NCBI GenBank assembly: GCA_916610825.1
Contig: OU744452.1
Span: 16,393,103-16,457,102, forward strand
DNA length: 64,000 nt
Source: Haliclystus octoradiatus
Lineage: Eukaryota > Cnidaria > Staurozoa > Stauromedusae > Haliclystidae
Reading direction: 5' to 3'
A program made the translations under genes and the position numbers. Positions 23,267-56,500 of this stretch are shown here, in pieces. The notes under the pieces were generated by a model, which worked only from the letters and a program-made list of their open reading frames with translations, was not told the origin of the DNA and did no database searches. Every line of letters starts with the position of its first letter. Position 1 is the first letter of the stretch.

Positions 23267-24976
23267 AAAACAATTATTTAGGATGAATTTCTGATTATGG
23301 ATTATTCCATCGATCAAAACCGACAGCACATTGAAATTACATTTCTATATAACAACAAATAGAAATATATTGATGCAAATAGAAGTTGTTGACCTAAGTA
23401 AAGATATAATAAAACACAGCAATATGTGTATTTATAGAATTCATAATTGTAAATTCTGTAATTGTATTGGCTTAAATGTCAGATTTGTAAAACAACATCT
23501 AATTCCTATAAGTACTTTAGTTCTGTATTGTACAATTATTAGTATGGAAGATCAAAAAGTTTTGTACAAAAGGCAAAAATGTTTTTGCTTCATTTTCTTT
23601 TATTACCATGGTACAATCTATTGTATATATTATATAGTAGTAGCAGTATTTATAAACATCCACTTCATAGGAATAATTATTACAATTTGCTGATAGCAAC
23701 CGATACAATTTTTCTGAGCTTGAGTACGGTCAAACTCAGCTAATATTTCCTTGGTTCGCTAACATTTGGAGCTCAGACTGCTATAAAGGTCCACATTATT
23801 TCTTGATTGTAGCAACTAATATTTATTCAAAAGTTCCATTGAACCTTTTTGTTTGAACTACGAGTTGAAGTTTTCAATTTTTAATATTTATATATTGAAT
23901 TGACAACTACTGCGGTTTGTGGTAGTATATTTTGAGTTTACCAGTAAGCCTAACATTGGTTTGGAGTTTGAAGGTTTATTTTTACATTTTTATAAATCAC
24001 CTTGTTTGCATAGCAAAGTAAGACTAATTTTATTTTGCAAAAGTGAGTAATTTATCAATTGCCGAAAATCTGTTTTCTTATTTCTTTGTATGACATAAAA
24101 CGAGTTCTCTCGAAATTTAAATCAAATATTTCAATGTTGTTTGATTCAAACAATCAACACAGCTTTTGATAATTGCTTTGGAGACACTTTTATTGTAAAA
24201 TAAATATTCCTTTTATACAGCAAATATCAAATTGTTGTTTCATTATTCCTGAAGGTAGTTAAATAAAATGATAACTTATCCGTGCTTTGAACACATGTGC
24301 ATATATTATATAGATTAAATGATTACATATTTTGATAACATTTCTTACTATCTGAGCGAAAAGCATTAAAACTGTGATTAATGTTGTAACTATTGCTAAA
24401 TGTATATCTTTTGTAGTGAAAGTCGACGTTTAAAGGCATAATATATAACGGAAATAGTCATCAATAGCTATTGTTGATTGGTTCACTATATAATCACGTG
24501 ATATTTTTCATTGTCTAAAATACCCTAACGGAAATGTGAAGTTACACAAACGCGCCGTGACTAGCGAATGTTTGTCTATCATGATTGGAAGGAATTTACT
24601 TTTAAATGGCTAAAAACGAAAGCCATAATATTATTATCTGCATATCATCAAGAAATTACATGTGGCGCAAATCATATCTGTCTTTCATCTGAAACACTAT
24701 GGTGCTATTTCTGGAGTGATCAAAGTTTGACGATTGTTCATCTGCCTGCCAAATTTCACACCGACATTGAACGCTCACACTTTCACGACAATCGATTTGA
24801 GTTTGTTTAAAGTTCAGGTAAAAAGCATTTTAACAAAGCAGTATTTGAATGTTTTAGCTGTTGTTGTTATTGAATAGCGACCGTTTACATGACAAGAGTT
24901 TGCTTAAACATTATCTGTTATGTCGCTGTATGAGATGACCGTTTGTTTTCAAATTTTCGTATGTATTTGTTGATCT
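23267..24976. other. Intergenic region between PPP2R2 and RGS12
   Basis: It contains the PPP2R2 3' UTR and the RGS12 promoter and 5' UTR. An open stretch at 24568-24810 ends just before a possible donor (CAGGTAAAAA), so it may be RGS12 5' UTR sequence, but it has no protein resemblance. No other gene is seen. Confidence 0.5.
23408..23413 (+). terminator. Candidate PPP2R2 polyadenylation signal
   Basis: AATAAA lies about 142 nt after the PPP2R2 stop. Another is at 24199-24204. Which is used cannot be told. Confidence 0.4.
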
Positions 24977-45635
<20,659 letters not shown>

Positions 45636-47564
45636 TTGGAAATTTAAACGCACGCAACAACATACCTCTCTCGTGATTCTTATACAGCCTGTTACTTGTG
45701 AATCAAATCAACTGCCTTTGAATATAATATTCCGTAGTTGAATTCATATTTTCAAGTTTTACAGATTGCTTAGTAATAAAACCCAGTCATATCCCCTTTT
45801 AAAAATAGTTCAGCAATTCATGAACAGATCATGAACTAGTTCATGAATGTTAAATGGCTCAATTTTCATGGACTTGTTCATGATTTGTTCATAAACTGTT
45901 TTTCATAGGGGATCTGATTTCTGTGTATTGCTGAATCGTATCGTATAGAACATTATATTGGCGATATGAATGATTAAATATTATAAATAATTGACCATGA
46001 TACACCTGTGATACATTCCATCATAAATTGCATCAAAATGTTTGAGATGCTGGCGTCTCGTCCTATTCTGGATGAAAATGTCCATGAGGCGAACAACATT
46101 CCCATTCCCTACAAATTGTAAATAATATTCTCCACAGATCTTGTAATTATCTTCCACAATATGTTGTTCAAGTTATCCTTTTTAGATTGTTTTTTGTACT
46201 TTATTACTAAAAATTTATCTTAGTTTGTGATAAAAAGCAAATTGAATTTGCAGACAATATAATTTTTTGTTGAAAAATGTTCAATAATTGAGATAGTTCT
46301 GTAAATCTCTCTCAGTTGTGACTTTGTACATTTGGTATTTATAAATATGAAAATTTGTTCCTGAAATTGATATTCAAGTTGCATTTCTTAATTATTGTCT
46401 TCTGCATGAAGAATAGAAATATCTTTTTTAAGCCTTCTCTTAAGTAAGTTATTATTCTTCTAAGTTATCTATTTTAGTGTGTAAAGTAAAACACCCTCCC
46501 AAATATGGGCCGTCCCGAGAAAGTTTGTTCAAGTGGGATGTTGAGCAATAAATTTTCAGACTTCACCTGAATCCGAACTGGATATGTAACCATAAATTGG
46601 AAGCAAGTTATGGTGCGGTATTCGGGGTTGAATCCGCCACATAAAGTTTTGCCATGCGCGTTTTAATTGTACGTTGACCTAAAGTCATCCTGTAGGGTCC
46701 AAAATTTCTCTCGCCTATCCTCTTCATCAAACACCAAAAATTGAAGATAATTGTCTCTACATACAGTATTCATTCTTTATGTGGACACGAATTAAAAGAA
46801 TTCTCTGACTTCCACTCTTATAGAGAGTGAACATCACAATATTCCTTTGCAATTTTTTCCCCTTCTTGCCGACTGGAGACATTACAAGGAAGATTTGCCA
46901 AATGAGCGAGTCATCATGGGTGTCACACCCCTAATACCCCATACTAGGAACGGCCCCCTGCCCCCAAGCACTGTTAGCAGATACAATCAGAGATCACTAC
47001 TTTGTATGCAGGACATTTTCAATTTGCTGAAACAGCCACTATATGCAGGTGGTCGTTTATAGAGGTTATTTATTTCTAGTCTAGTCTGAATGAGCCTTCT
47101 CACGGACTCTCTGTTATTGGAAATTCAATAGCTTTTGATTAACTAATGCATAGCAAGACTGGATTTAGTTTGATCGACAAACGTATGAATGTTCGATACA
47201 TATGGATTTTTAAGTTCGTGGACTTAGCTACGTCCTACGTGTAAATCAGAGGACAGAGACGTTACAAATGTTGACTTCTCAATATGTCCAACCATACGTC
47301 CTTCAAATGATTTTGGGACTCCGGTTCCGAAAATCTTCCATTATGGCATTTTATGCAGTCTCTAAAAATGTGATTAGTTTCTAGAATTTGATACAATATA
47401 AACCTGATCGTCGATCGACAGAATTTGATTTCTCCAAAAATACGATAAAACGTCTCCCGCACAATCAAGTCAAACAGAATATAAACCGAAACTGAAAATA
47501 ATTTATTTCGAAAGTGGAAATGAGGTATGATCATCAATGTGAGGCTGCAGATACAGAAGACAAA
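45636..47564. other. Intergenic region between RGS12 and COX15
   Basis: It contains the RGS12 3' UTR, a TTCATGAAC-type repeat piece at about 45815-45915, a decayed TACAGT-MITE scrap near 47030-47065 (CCACTATATGCAGGTGGTCG) and the COX15 promoter. No supported gene. Confidence 0.5.
45775..45780 (+). terminator. Candidate RGS12 polyadenylation signal
   Basis: AATAAA lies about 140 nt after the RGS12 stop codon, the nearest consensus hexamer. Confidence 0.45.
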
Positions 47565-47570
47565 ATGGCG
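47562..47570 (+). promoter_or_regulatory. YY1-like motif over the COX15 start codon
   Basis: AAAATGGCG spans the initiator ATG, the same nine bases as at the PPP2R2 start. The regulatory reading is inferred from the established YY1 core AAnATGGCG. Confidence 0.4.
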
Positions 47571-50500
47571 AGCTGTCACAGCTTCCAAAGAGGAATCTTA
47601 TCCCTTGTAAAGGTACGACAATCATCACCTAAGAAATATAATGATTACCTCAAATGTAAAAATATGATTTTAAATAGTTTATATATTTCAATTAGTTTGA
47701 AATATTTACGAAGGTAAAAGGCTATAAATTGATATGTAGAATGACCTCAAGTTTACTGTTTCTGTTTACCCCCTCTTGTTTATTACGCGTACTCCCCTTA
47801 CGTAACATAAATTTGAAAATTAGTGGTGTCCAAGTCCATGTTTTAATAGATCACGTCAAATGTTTTGGTCTAACACATCTCACAGATCTATATATTCTCA
47901 ATTCAACAGGTGTAGGCTACTGCAGTTGTATTTATTCCACTTTTGATCTCATCTGAATGAATAGGATAGGCCTACGCACTGTGTCAGACCACTGTGCAAA
48001 TTATAGTTTTTACACCATTTTCACAACAAGTCAATATTCAAATACGGCCAAATTAAGTTGAAAACTATGGAAATTTCCCAGGTTTGAGCTATCTGTATGA
48101 CACATTTTCAAAAGATCAGCTACGATTTACGCCGGGTATATTCGGCTAAACATACATGGATTCCCGGTACTATGAACGATGGAATGATCCCTTGAGGATA
48201 CCGTTATTGGAGATAATGATTTGAATTTTGATTAATTAGGGCTCTGGTATGGCTAATCCGCTACTGGCAAGAACCAAAAGATTCTGTATAATTCAACACC
48301 GTGCTTTTGGTTTTCAAATATCACCATATCTCAACAGAATAAATGTATGTAACTACCTAGACTACACTTTAAGATTTTTCCTTTTTATTTTTATCCACCG
48401 TTAATCAATTTTGATATGTTAAAGTCTGATACTGTAATAATGTTATTTTCCTCAATTAACAATTAAATGTAGGCCTAATCATGTCATAGAATTTTACCTC
48501 CATAAAATGGTCACCTGTCTATAGTAGTCACTTTTTATAATTAACTGGTTGTTAATTTGATACCGGTAATTAGAGGAATGAATAGGCTACTCTGCTAATA
48601 ACATTAATTTAATACAAACCCTTTAGGAGGCCTATGGCATTGTTTGCATTAATGCACAAACTAACTAAGAAAAATGTAACCAATCACATCAAGATCAAAA
48701 TAAGGCTTAGTTTGACTGGAATGAATTGAATGAATCGACAATTAAAGGAACAGACCAGACGGGCAAATACACCTCTATACAACGGCCACCTGTCTATAGT
48801 GGTCACTCTTGCAATGTCTAAATAGTATTCTCTATTGAATCAATCCTGTATATAAAGGCCACCTGTCTATAGTGGTCATTCATTCAATGTCTAAAATAGT
48901 ATTCTGTATTGAATCAAACCTGTATATAAAGGTCACCTGTCTATAGTGGTCATTCATGCAATGTCTAAAATAGTATTCTCTATTGAATCAATCCTGTATA
49001 TAAAGGCCACCTGTCTACAGTGGTCATTCATGCAATGTCTAAAATAGTATTCTGTATTGAATCAATCCTGTATATAAAGGCCACCTGTCTATAGTGGTCA
49101 TTCATTCAATGTCTAAAATAGTATTCTGTATTGAATCAAACCTGTATATAAAGGTCACCTGTCTATAGTGGTCATTCATGCAATGTCTAAAATAGTATTC
49201 TCTATTGAATCAATCCTGTATATAAAGGCCACCTGTCTATAGTGGTCATTCATGCAATGTCTAAAATAGTATTCTGTATTGAATCAATCCTGTATATAAA
49301 GGCCACCTGTCTATAGTGGTCATTCATTCAATGTCTAAAATAGTATTCTGTATTGAATCAAACCTGTATATAAAGGTCACCTGTCTATAGTGGTCATTCA
49401 TGCAATGTCTAAAATAGTATTCTCTATTGAATCAATCCTGTATATAAAGGCCACCTGTCTATAGTGGTCATTCATGCAATGTCTAAAATAGTATTCTCTA
49501 TTGAATCAAACCTGTATATAAAGGTCACCTGTCTATAGTGGTCATTCATGCAATGTCTAAAATAGTATTCTCTATTGAATCAATCCTGTATATAAAGGCC
49601 ACCTGTCTATAGTGGTCATTCATGCAATGTCTAAAATAGTATTCTCTATTGAATCAATCCTGTATATAAAGGCCACCTGTCTATAGTGGTCATTCATGCA
49701 ATGTCTAAAATAGTATTCTCTATTGAATCAAACCTGTATATAAAGGTCACCTGTCTATAGTGGTCATTCATGCAATGTCTAAAATAGTATTCTCTATTGA
49801 ATCAATCCTGTATATAAAGGCCACCTGTCTATAGTGGTCATTCATGCAATGTCTAAAATAGTATTCTCTATTGAATCAAACCTGTATATAAAGGTCACCT
49901 GTCTATAGTGGTCATTCATGCAATGTCTAAAATAGTATTCTCTATTGAATCAATCCTGTATATAAAGGCCACCTGTCTATAGTGGTCATTCATGCAATGT
50001 CTAAAATAGTATTCTCTATTGAATCAAACCTGTATATAAAGGTCACCTGTCTATAGTGGTCATTCATGCAATGTCTAAAATAGTATTCTCTATTGAATCA
50101 ATCCTGTATATAAAGGCCACCTGTCTATAGTGGTCATTCATTCAATGTCTAAAATAGTATTCTCTATTGAATCAAACCTGTATATGAAGGTCACCTGTCT
50201 ATAGTGGTCATTCATGCAATGTCTAAAATAGTATTCTCTATTGAATCAATCCTGTATATAAAGGCCACCTGTCTATAGTGGTCATTCATGCAATGTCTAA
50301 AATAGTATTCTCTATTGAATCAATCCTGTATATAAAGGCCACCTGTCTACAGTGGTCATTCATGCAATGTCTAAAATAGTATTCTGTATTGAATCAATCC
50401 TGTATATAAAGGCCACCTGTCTATAGTGGTCATTCATTCAATGTCTAAAATAGTATTCTGTATTGAATCAAACCTGTATATAAAGGTCACCTGTCTATAG

Positions 50501-53500
50501 TGGTCATTCATGCAATGTCTAAAATAGTATTCTCTATTGAATCAATCCTGTATATAAAGGCCACCTGTCTATAGTGGTCATTCATTCAATGTCTTAAATA
50601 GTATTCTCTATTGAATCAATCCTGTATATAAAGGCCACCTGTCTATAGTGGTCATTCATTCAATGTCTAAAATAGTATTCTGTATTGAATCAATCCTGTA
50701 TATAAAGGCCACCTGTCTATAGTGGTCATTCATGCAATGTCTAAAATAGTATTCTGTATTGAATCAATCCTGTATATAAAGGCCACCTGTCTATAGTGGT
50801 CATTCATGCAATGTCTAAAATAGTATTCTGTATTGAATCAAACCTGTATATAAAGGTCACCTGTCTATAGTGGTCATTCATGCAATGTCTAAAATAGTAT
50901 TCTCTATTGAATCAATCCTGTATATAAAGGCCACCTGTCTATAGTGGTCATTCATTCAATGTCTAAAATAGTATTCTCTATTGAATCAAACCTGTATATA
51001 AAGGTCACCTGTCTATAGTGGTCATTCATGCAATGTCTAAAATAGTATTCTCTATTGAATCAATCCTGTATATAAAGGCCACCTGTCTATAGTGGTCATT
51101 CATTCAATGTCTAAAATAGTATTCTGTATTGAATCAAACCTGTATATAAAGGTCACCTGTCTATAGTGGTCATTCATGCAATGTCTAAAATAGTATTCTC
51201 TATTGAATCAATCCTGTATATAAAGGCCACCTGTCTATAGTGGTCATTCATGCAATGTCTAAAATAGTATTCTCTATTGAATCAATCCTGTATATAAAGG
51301 CCACCTGTCTATAGTGGTCAAATTAACTACCTCTTGTAGCTGCCTGTTATGTACAATTTTCACTGTAGGCCTATGGGTTTGAAAATAATTTTTAATTATA
51401 ATTCACATCACAGCCCATAGGACAGATGTATATTGAATTAAAATTGATTATTTTTACAACAAATCTCTATTAAATTTCTTGTATTTCCAGACAAATACAT
51501 TACGGCATGGTTTATCAAAAAACTTCAAAAGACTTTTATCATCAAATGTTGCAGCTAACGGACAAAAATATGTTGGTAAGGTTTCTACATTTATATTAAA
51601 TAAGCATTGTATTGTGCAACATGCACAGGTCATTATAAATAGTTTGAACTAATGTGAGCATGCAAGTCTTGCTTAACAAATTGAAACTCTGAAAATCTGG
51701 AGTTATAAATTGAAAGCACTGATTAGTGAATGAATGTTGACTTGCTCAAGTCTCAATTCTGTGTTATGCCCATCTTGATGGATTGGGAAGTGAGACTTGT
51801 GTCCTTTGAGAAATCATTGTCTTCAAACACAGAGAAACCACTTCAGTTTTCAGGAAGTGACGCACATAGTCAGTTAGTGTTCCAGGGAGTCAATATGCAA
51901 CTTGAAATCCTTTTCTCGTCATTCACAAATATCGAGCCTGAAATTTGCGAAGCTATTGAGTTTGTATAGAGTTCTGAATTTGAATGATGACATTTATTTA
52001 CATGTTGATTCTTCAAAGGTTTACTTATAAAGAGAAAGACTACAAATTATAGTGATTATTTACATGTAGAGCAAGACGAAATACAAACAGGATTAATGTA
52101 AGCACAACAAACAAACCACAACATTGCACGGAAAAACATTGGTTGAAGCATTTTCGTATCATCAAGTTGACGCTGTCGAAGCTGTTTGTTTTCAATGGCA
52201 GAGATGTTTCGTAGTCAATTTGCTCTGGCATTTCTTTGATTGATATCAAATAATGATCAATTTCCATTCCCGTTCCTGAAAAACCTCGCGATGTCGTGAT
52301 TTCTGAATATCGTAAATATTTTGTTCTGATCATTTGTCATTTGCTACGACCAAACTGCTATTTTAAAAACAATTACTTGTCTTACTTTGTAAGATGTGAA
52401 TGAACATTAAATATTCTAAACGTTTTGTAAACATTTCTAATTCCGGGAGCCTAAAATTCTTTAAAACGTTAGTCAGTATTAGAGAACTTGCTTGTGTTGG
52501 GTGCCCCGTCTTGTTCCGCCTTATGAGTAGGTGAACATTTATGAAACAATAGGATCAAACAAATACCATTGTGCAGGATTCTGCACAAAGGATCACAAGG
52601 ACACAAGTCCGGCTTTCCAGCCATGAAAATGAGGCAGCAAAAAGAAAGCGGGACTTCAGCCAGTCAAGAATGAATGTGATCCAGTCAAACCTGTATATAG
52701 TAGCCACCTGTCCACAGTGGCCACTTCTTGAATAGTAATAGACTACTTGAACATTTTCTTGACTCACGATATGCCAGATTTCAAAGTATTAGTATTAAAA
52801 ACAGCATACCTAGACTTTAAAAGTCAACCAGCTGGTTTTTATGCGATTTTTGCGTGATTTTTACGCGATTTTTACTCACTTTGAGTTCGTAGTGCAGAAT
52901 GCAAAAACTCCAACAATGCAAAATGTAACCTATTGTTTGTACGTGTTTCCAAATGGGGCATCGCACCAAAGGGGGATTACCTCCATGACATTTTTGCATT
53001 CTCACCTTTACAATCAGCGCGAGGAAAAGCCTTATCAGGCTTTTTACTGAATAGTGATGATGATTATGACCGAGGTACCAGAAAGTGGGAAACCTCCATA
53101 AAAAATTGTGAATAAAATGCCTCTAGGATTCCAGAAGATTGAACCTTATATTGGACCCTGCTTAAATTATGTATCTTTATTATAATTGCTGTTTTTCTGT
53201 TGTGGTTTAGACATGCTTCAATCGTTTTATATTGCTTTCTGTTTTGCAAGACGAAAGAAAATACAGTACACTGTATTAATCTGTTTTATTTACAGCTTTC
53301 ATTTTCAACAACAACAAATTTCACGAAGTTGTCACATTTCAACAATGCATCAACATATATAATCAAAACATTTATTAACAAAGAAACCCTTTTCTAAAAT
53401 AAAACAAATTTCAGAACCAAGTTTGTTTATATTGCGAAATGTTGTTTGAATTTTGCATTAATGATTTAAAATTCAATTTCAATTCAATGTTTCTACTCAC

Positions 53501-56500
53501 ACTATCCTTGTATTAAATGAAAACTTCACAATGTACTAGTCTTTCTTCAATGGAGACATCTTTTCTTGGTATTATTTCTTTAATTACATTTTGTAGCGGT
53601 AGTCAGGGTCCGACAAAGTCCAGAAACTTGGAAACATAGTTTGCGGAAGGCTAGTAAAATTCACAAGGAAAATGCAAAATGCTGAAGATAAAGCTAAAAT
53701 AATTAGAAAAATATGAAAAATAAAATTTCGATTTTACGTTTTTACTTCAGTAAGAATACTCAAACAGTCATCTGAAAAGTTGAGGTTTCCGGAAGGGAAA
53801 ATGTTTTGTCGGACCCTGGCAGTAGTTTCTTATTCTTTTTCAGCTTGGAGCCTCTTACAAAATTTTATCGTCAAGTTTCGCCAAGAATTATTGAGAAATG
53901 TTTATCCTAGAATCTCCAAACGCATAGACCAATCAATCAAATTGCAGAATTGCGTTCGGCTACAACATCATATTTTACAATGTTTTTTTTTTCTTTTGTT
54001 GAAATTAACCTGAAACAACTGAAACACGAGTAACTCATTGCTAGTTTATATATAAAACCATGTCTTTGTATTGGTGTTATTATTAGGGTATTGGTTGATT
54101 GGTTGCTGTGCTTCTGTTGCTGGTGCTGTGAGTCTTGGTGGTGTTACACGTCTGACAGAATCTGGTCTATCTATGGTTGATTGGCATTTAATACGGGGTA
54201 TTAAGAAACCATCATCAAACGAAGAATGGGAGAATGAATTTGAAAAATATCAAAATTATCCAGAATACAAACTGTAAGCTGTAATTATGCAACATCCAGA
54301 GCTTGCAAGGATAAAAGACTGCATGCCTAGTCATATTTCTTTATTCCTTTATGATTTAAGATTGAGAATTGGATCATTTGCCCTCAATTGAGCTATTCCA
54401 ATTAATTCATAGGATTCATCATTAGCTTATAGACCAGGCGTCACAGAACTAAATCGGTAAATTTCTCCGGGCAAGTTGAAAATCACATAAAATAAAAGTG
54501 TTCATAAAAATATGCTAAACAATTCCCTATTTCTTGTTTCAAATAAATTTTATTGTGAACCCTTCAAAAATCCAATTTATATTTCATGATTCACGGTCAA
54601 AGCCTTCTTGTTGTTTTGAGAAAATGCTGCATGTGAGCTTCGTGGTGTTTGATTCTTTTGTTCTCCCATGATTTTGCGAATCCATAGAAGCATGACGAAA
54701 ACACGAAATGTATGAATTAAGAGGGCTCTGACCGTGAAGTGATTTACAAATTCACCGTTGGTGAGCTCCACAATGAAATTTGACTAAAACAAGAAACAGG
54801 AGAGTATTTAGGCCCTATGGTATTATTATGAACATTTTATGAGAATTTCAAGTTGCCCGGAGAAACCTGCCGTTTTAGATATGTGATGCTCGGTCTATTA
54901 TACTCTATATTATATTCCTGCTCTTTATAATTAATTGATGGGTGAAAGTTCTAATAAATTGTTTGTAGATGTAGGAAACTTCTTTGGATTTCCTTATCAG
55001 TTTTCTATTGTTTATTGTTTATTCTATTGGTTTATGCCACATCAAAATTAATAAGGTTTCTTACTCACATATGAGCCTTATTATAGCTGCAGGCCTGCTG
55101 CTACTCATAGAAATCCCACAAGAAATAATTAATTTAAGTGAAAGAGATGTTATAAAATTTGAGGATGAGCAAATAGTAGTTTCTTGATCGAGAGACTAAT
55201 TTATCCATTGAACTAAGCTACACTACTGACACCAAACACATAAAAAATATTGTGAAATTTCATTGTGTTTTCATGGCATTTCCAAGGCATTTTCACATTT
55301 TAATATCGTGGATATGGATGTTTTAATGGTTTTCAAATTTTTTACATTTTCATGGCATTTTCACATTTTAATATCGTGGATATGGATGTTTTAATGGTTT
55401 TCAAATTTTTGCATGGCTTAAAAAGTTTGTGTTTTTCAATTTTTTACATTTTCATGGCATTTTCAAGGCATTTTCACATTTTAATATCGTGGATACGGAT
55501 GTTTTCATGGTTTTCAAATTTTTGCATGGCTTAAAAAGTTTGTGTTTTTCAATTTTTTACACTTTCATGGCATTTTCATGGTTTTGGTATTGATAGTGAC
55601 AATTTTACGTCAACGTCTGTTTATTTTTTGTTGTTGTTGCTGTTTTAGTGCTCGTGAAGGCATGACATTATCAGAATTCAAAACCATATGGCATATGGAA
55701 TATTTTCACCGGATGTGGGGGCGTTTTGTTGGCTTAGCCTTCATAATACCAGCTGCTTATTTCTTTCGTAAAGGATACCTTTCCAAGGCAATGAAACCAA
55801 GGGTATTGATTTATGGAACTCTCATTGGTATGCAGGTATTAATAATTGATTATTCAGCACAGTTTGCATGATCCATTTTGAAACTATCCTCAATGGGATA
55901 CCAGAAGGACCAACTTGAGTCATTAACGAATTATGGCCAGCTTCTTCTTCCTTTAGAGCTAGGTAATGTAACATCATCATTTTGATTAACTCAAAGGGTC
56001 TTCTTGGTTGGTATATGGTCAAAAGTGGATTAAAAGAAGAGACAATGAGCCCAACAGAACATCCGCATGTCAGTCAATACCGTTTAGCTGCACATCTTGG
56101 TATGGCATTCACGCTCTATTCATTGATGCTATGGCAAGCGTTGAGCCATTTACTAAAGCAATCCCAGGTATGTCAGCCATTTGTTATTTTTTCATTGCAT
56201 TATGACTAAAAAAAAGATGGTTTCAATCACTAAATTGTTAAGGAATTGGAAGATTATAAGACTCAGTTAAATACTAATACGTGATAGAGATATATTTCAA
56301 AACAATATAGTATAATTTTTAAACACAGTTCAGAAATGTCTACAGAACTTTTCCATGTTCAATTCTTGTGGCAGTAGGCCTATTGAGTTATTTGGTATTA
56401 AAAAATGTTTATTTCTCTTCAAGATTAAACCAAGTTTGCAATTATTGAGAGTAAAGAAATGGTCTCATGCCGTGCTGGCACTCTCCTTCTTCACTTCAAT

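Noticed and set aside
24568-24810. 80-codon plus frame upstream of RGS12
   Set aside because: No recognisable protein features; more likely RGS12 5' UTR or promoter.
46847-47062. 71-codon plus frame before COX15
   Set aside because: It runs into a decayed MITE scrap and has no start context or homologue. COX15 starts later at 47565 with matching phases.
48760-51368. CRISPR-like regular repeat array
   Set aside because: The 74-bp units are directly adjacent with no unique spacers, in a spliced eukaryotic gene. It is a satellite derived from a MITE.
51730-51969. 79-codon plus frame in COX15 intron 3
   Set aside because: No flanking splice sites in a suitable phase to join COX15, and no family features. 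It overlaps the likely 3' UTR side of the minus-strand candidate.
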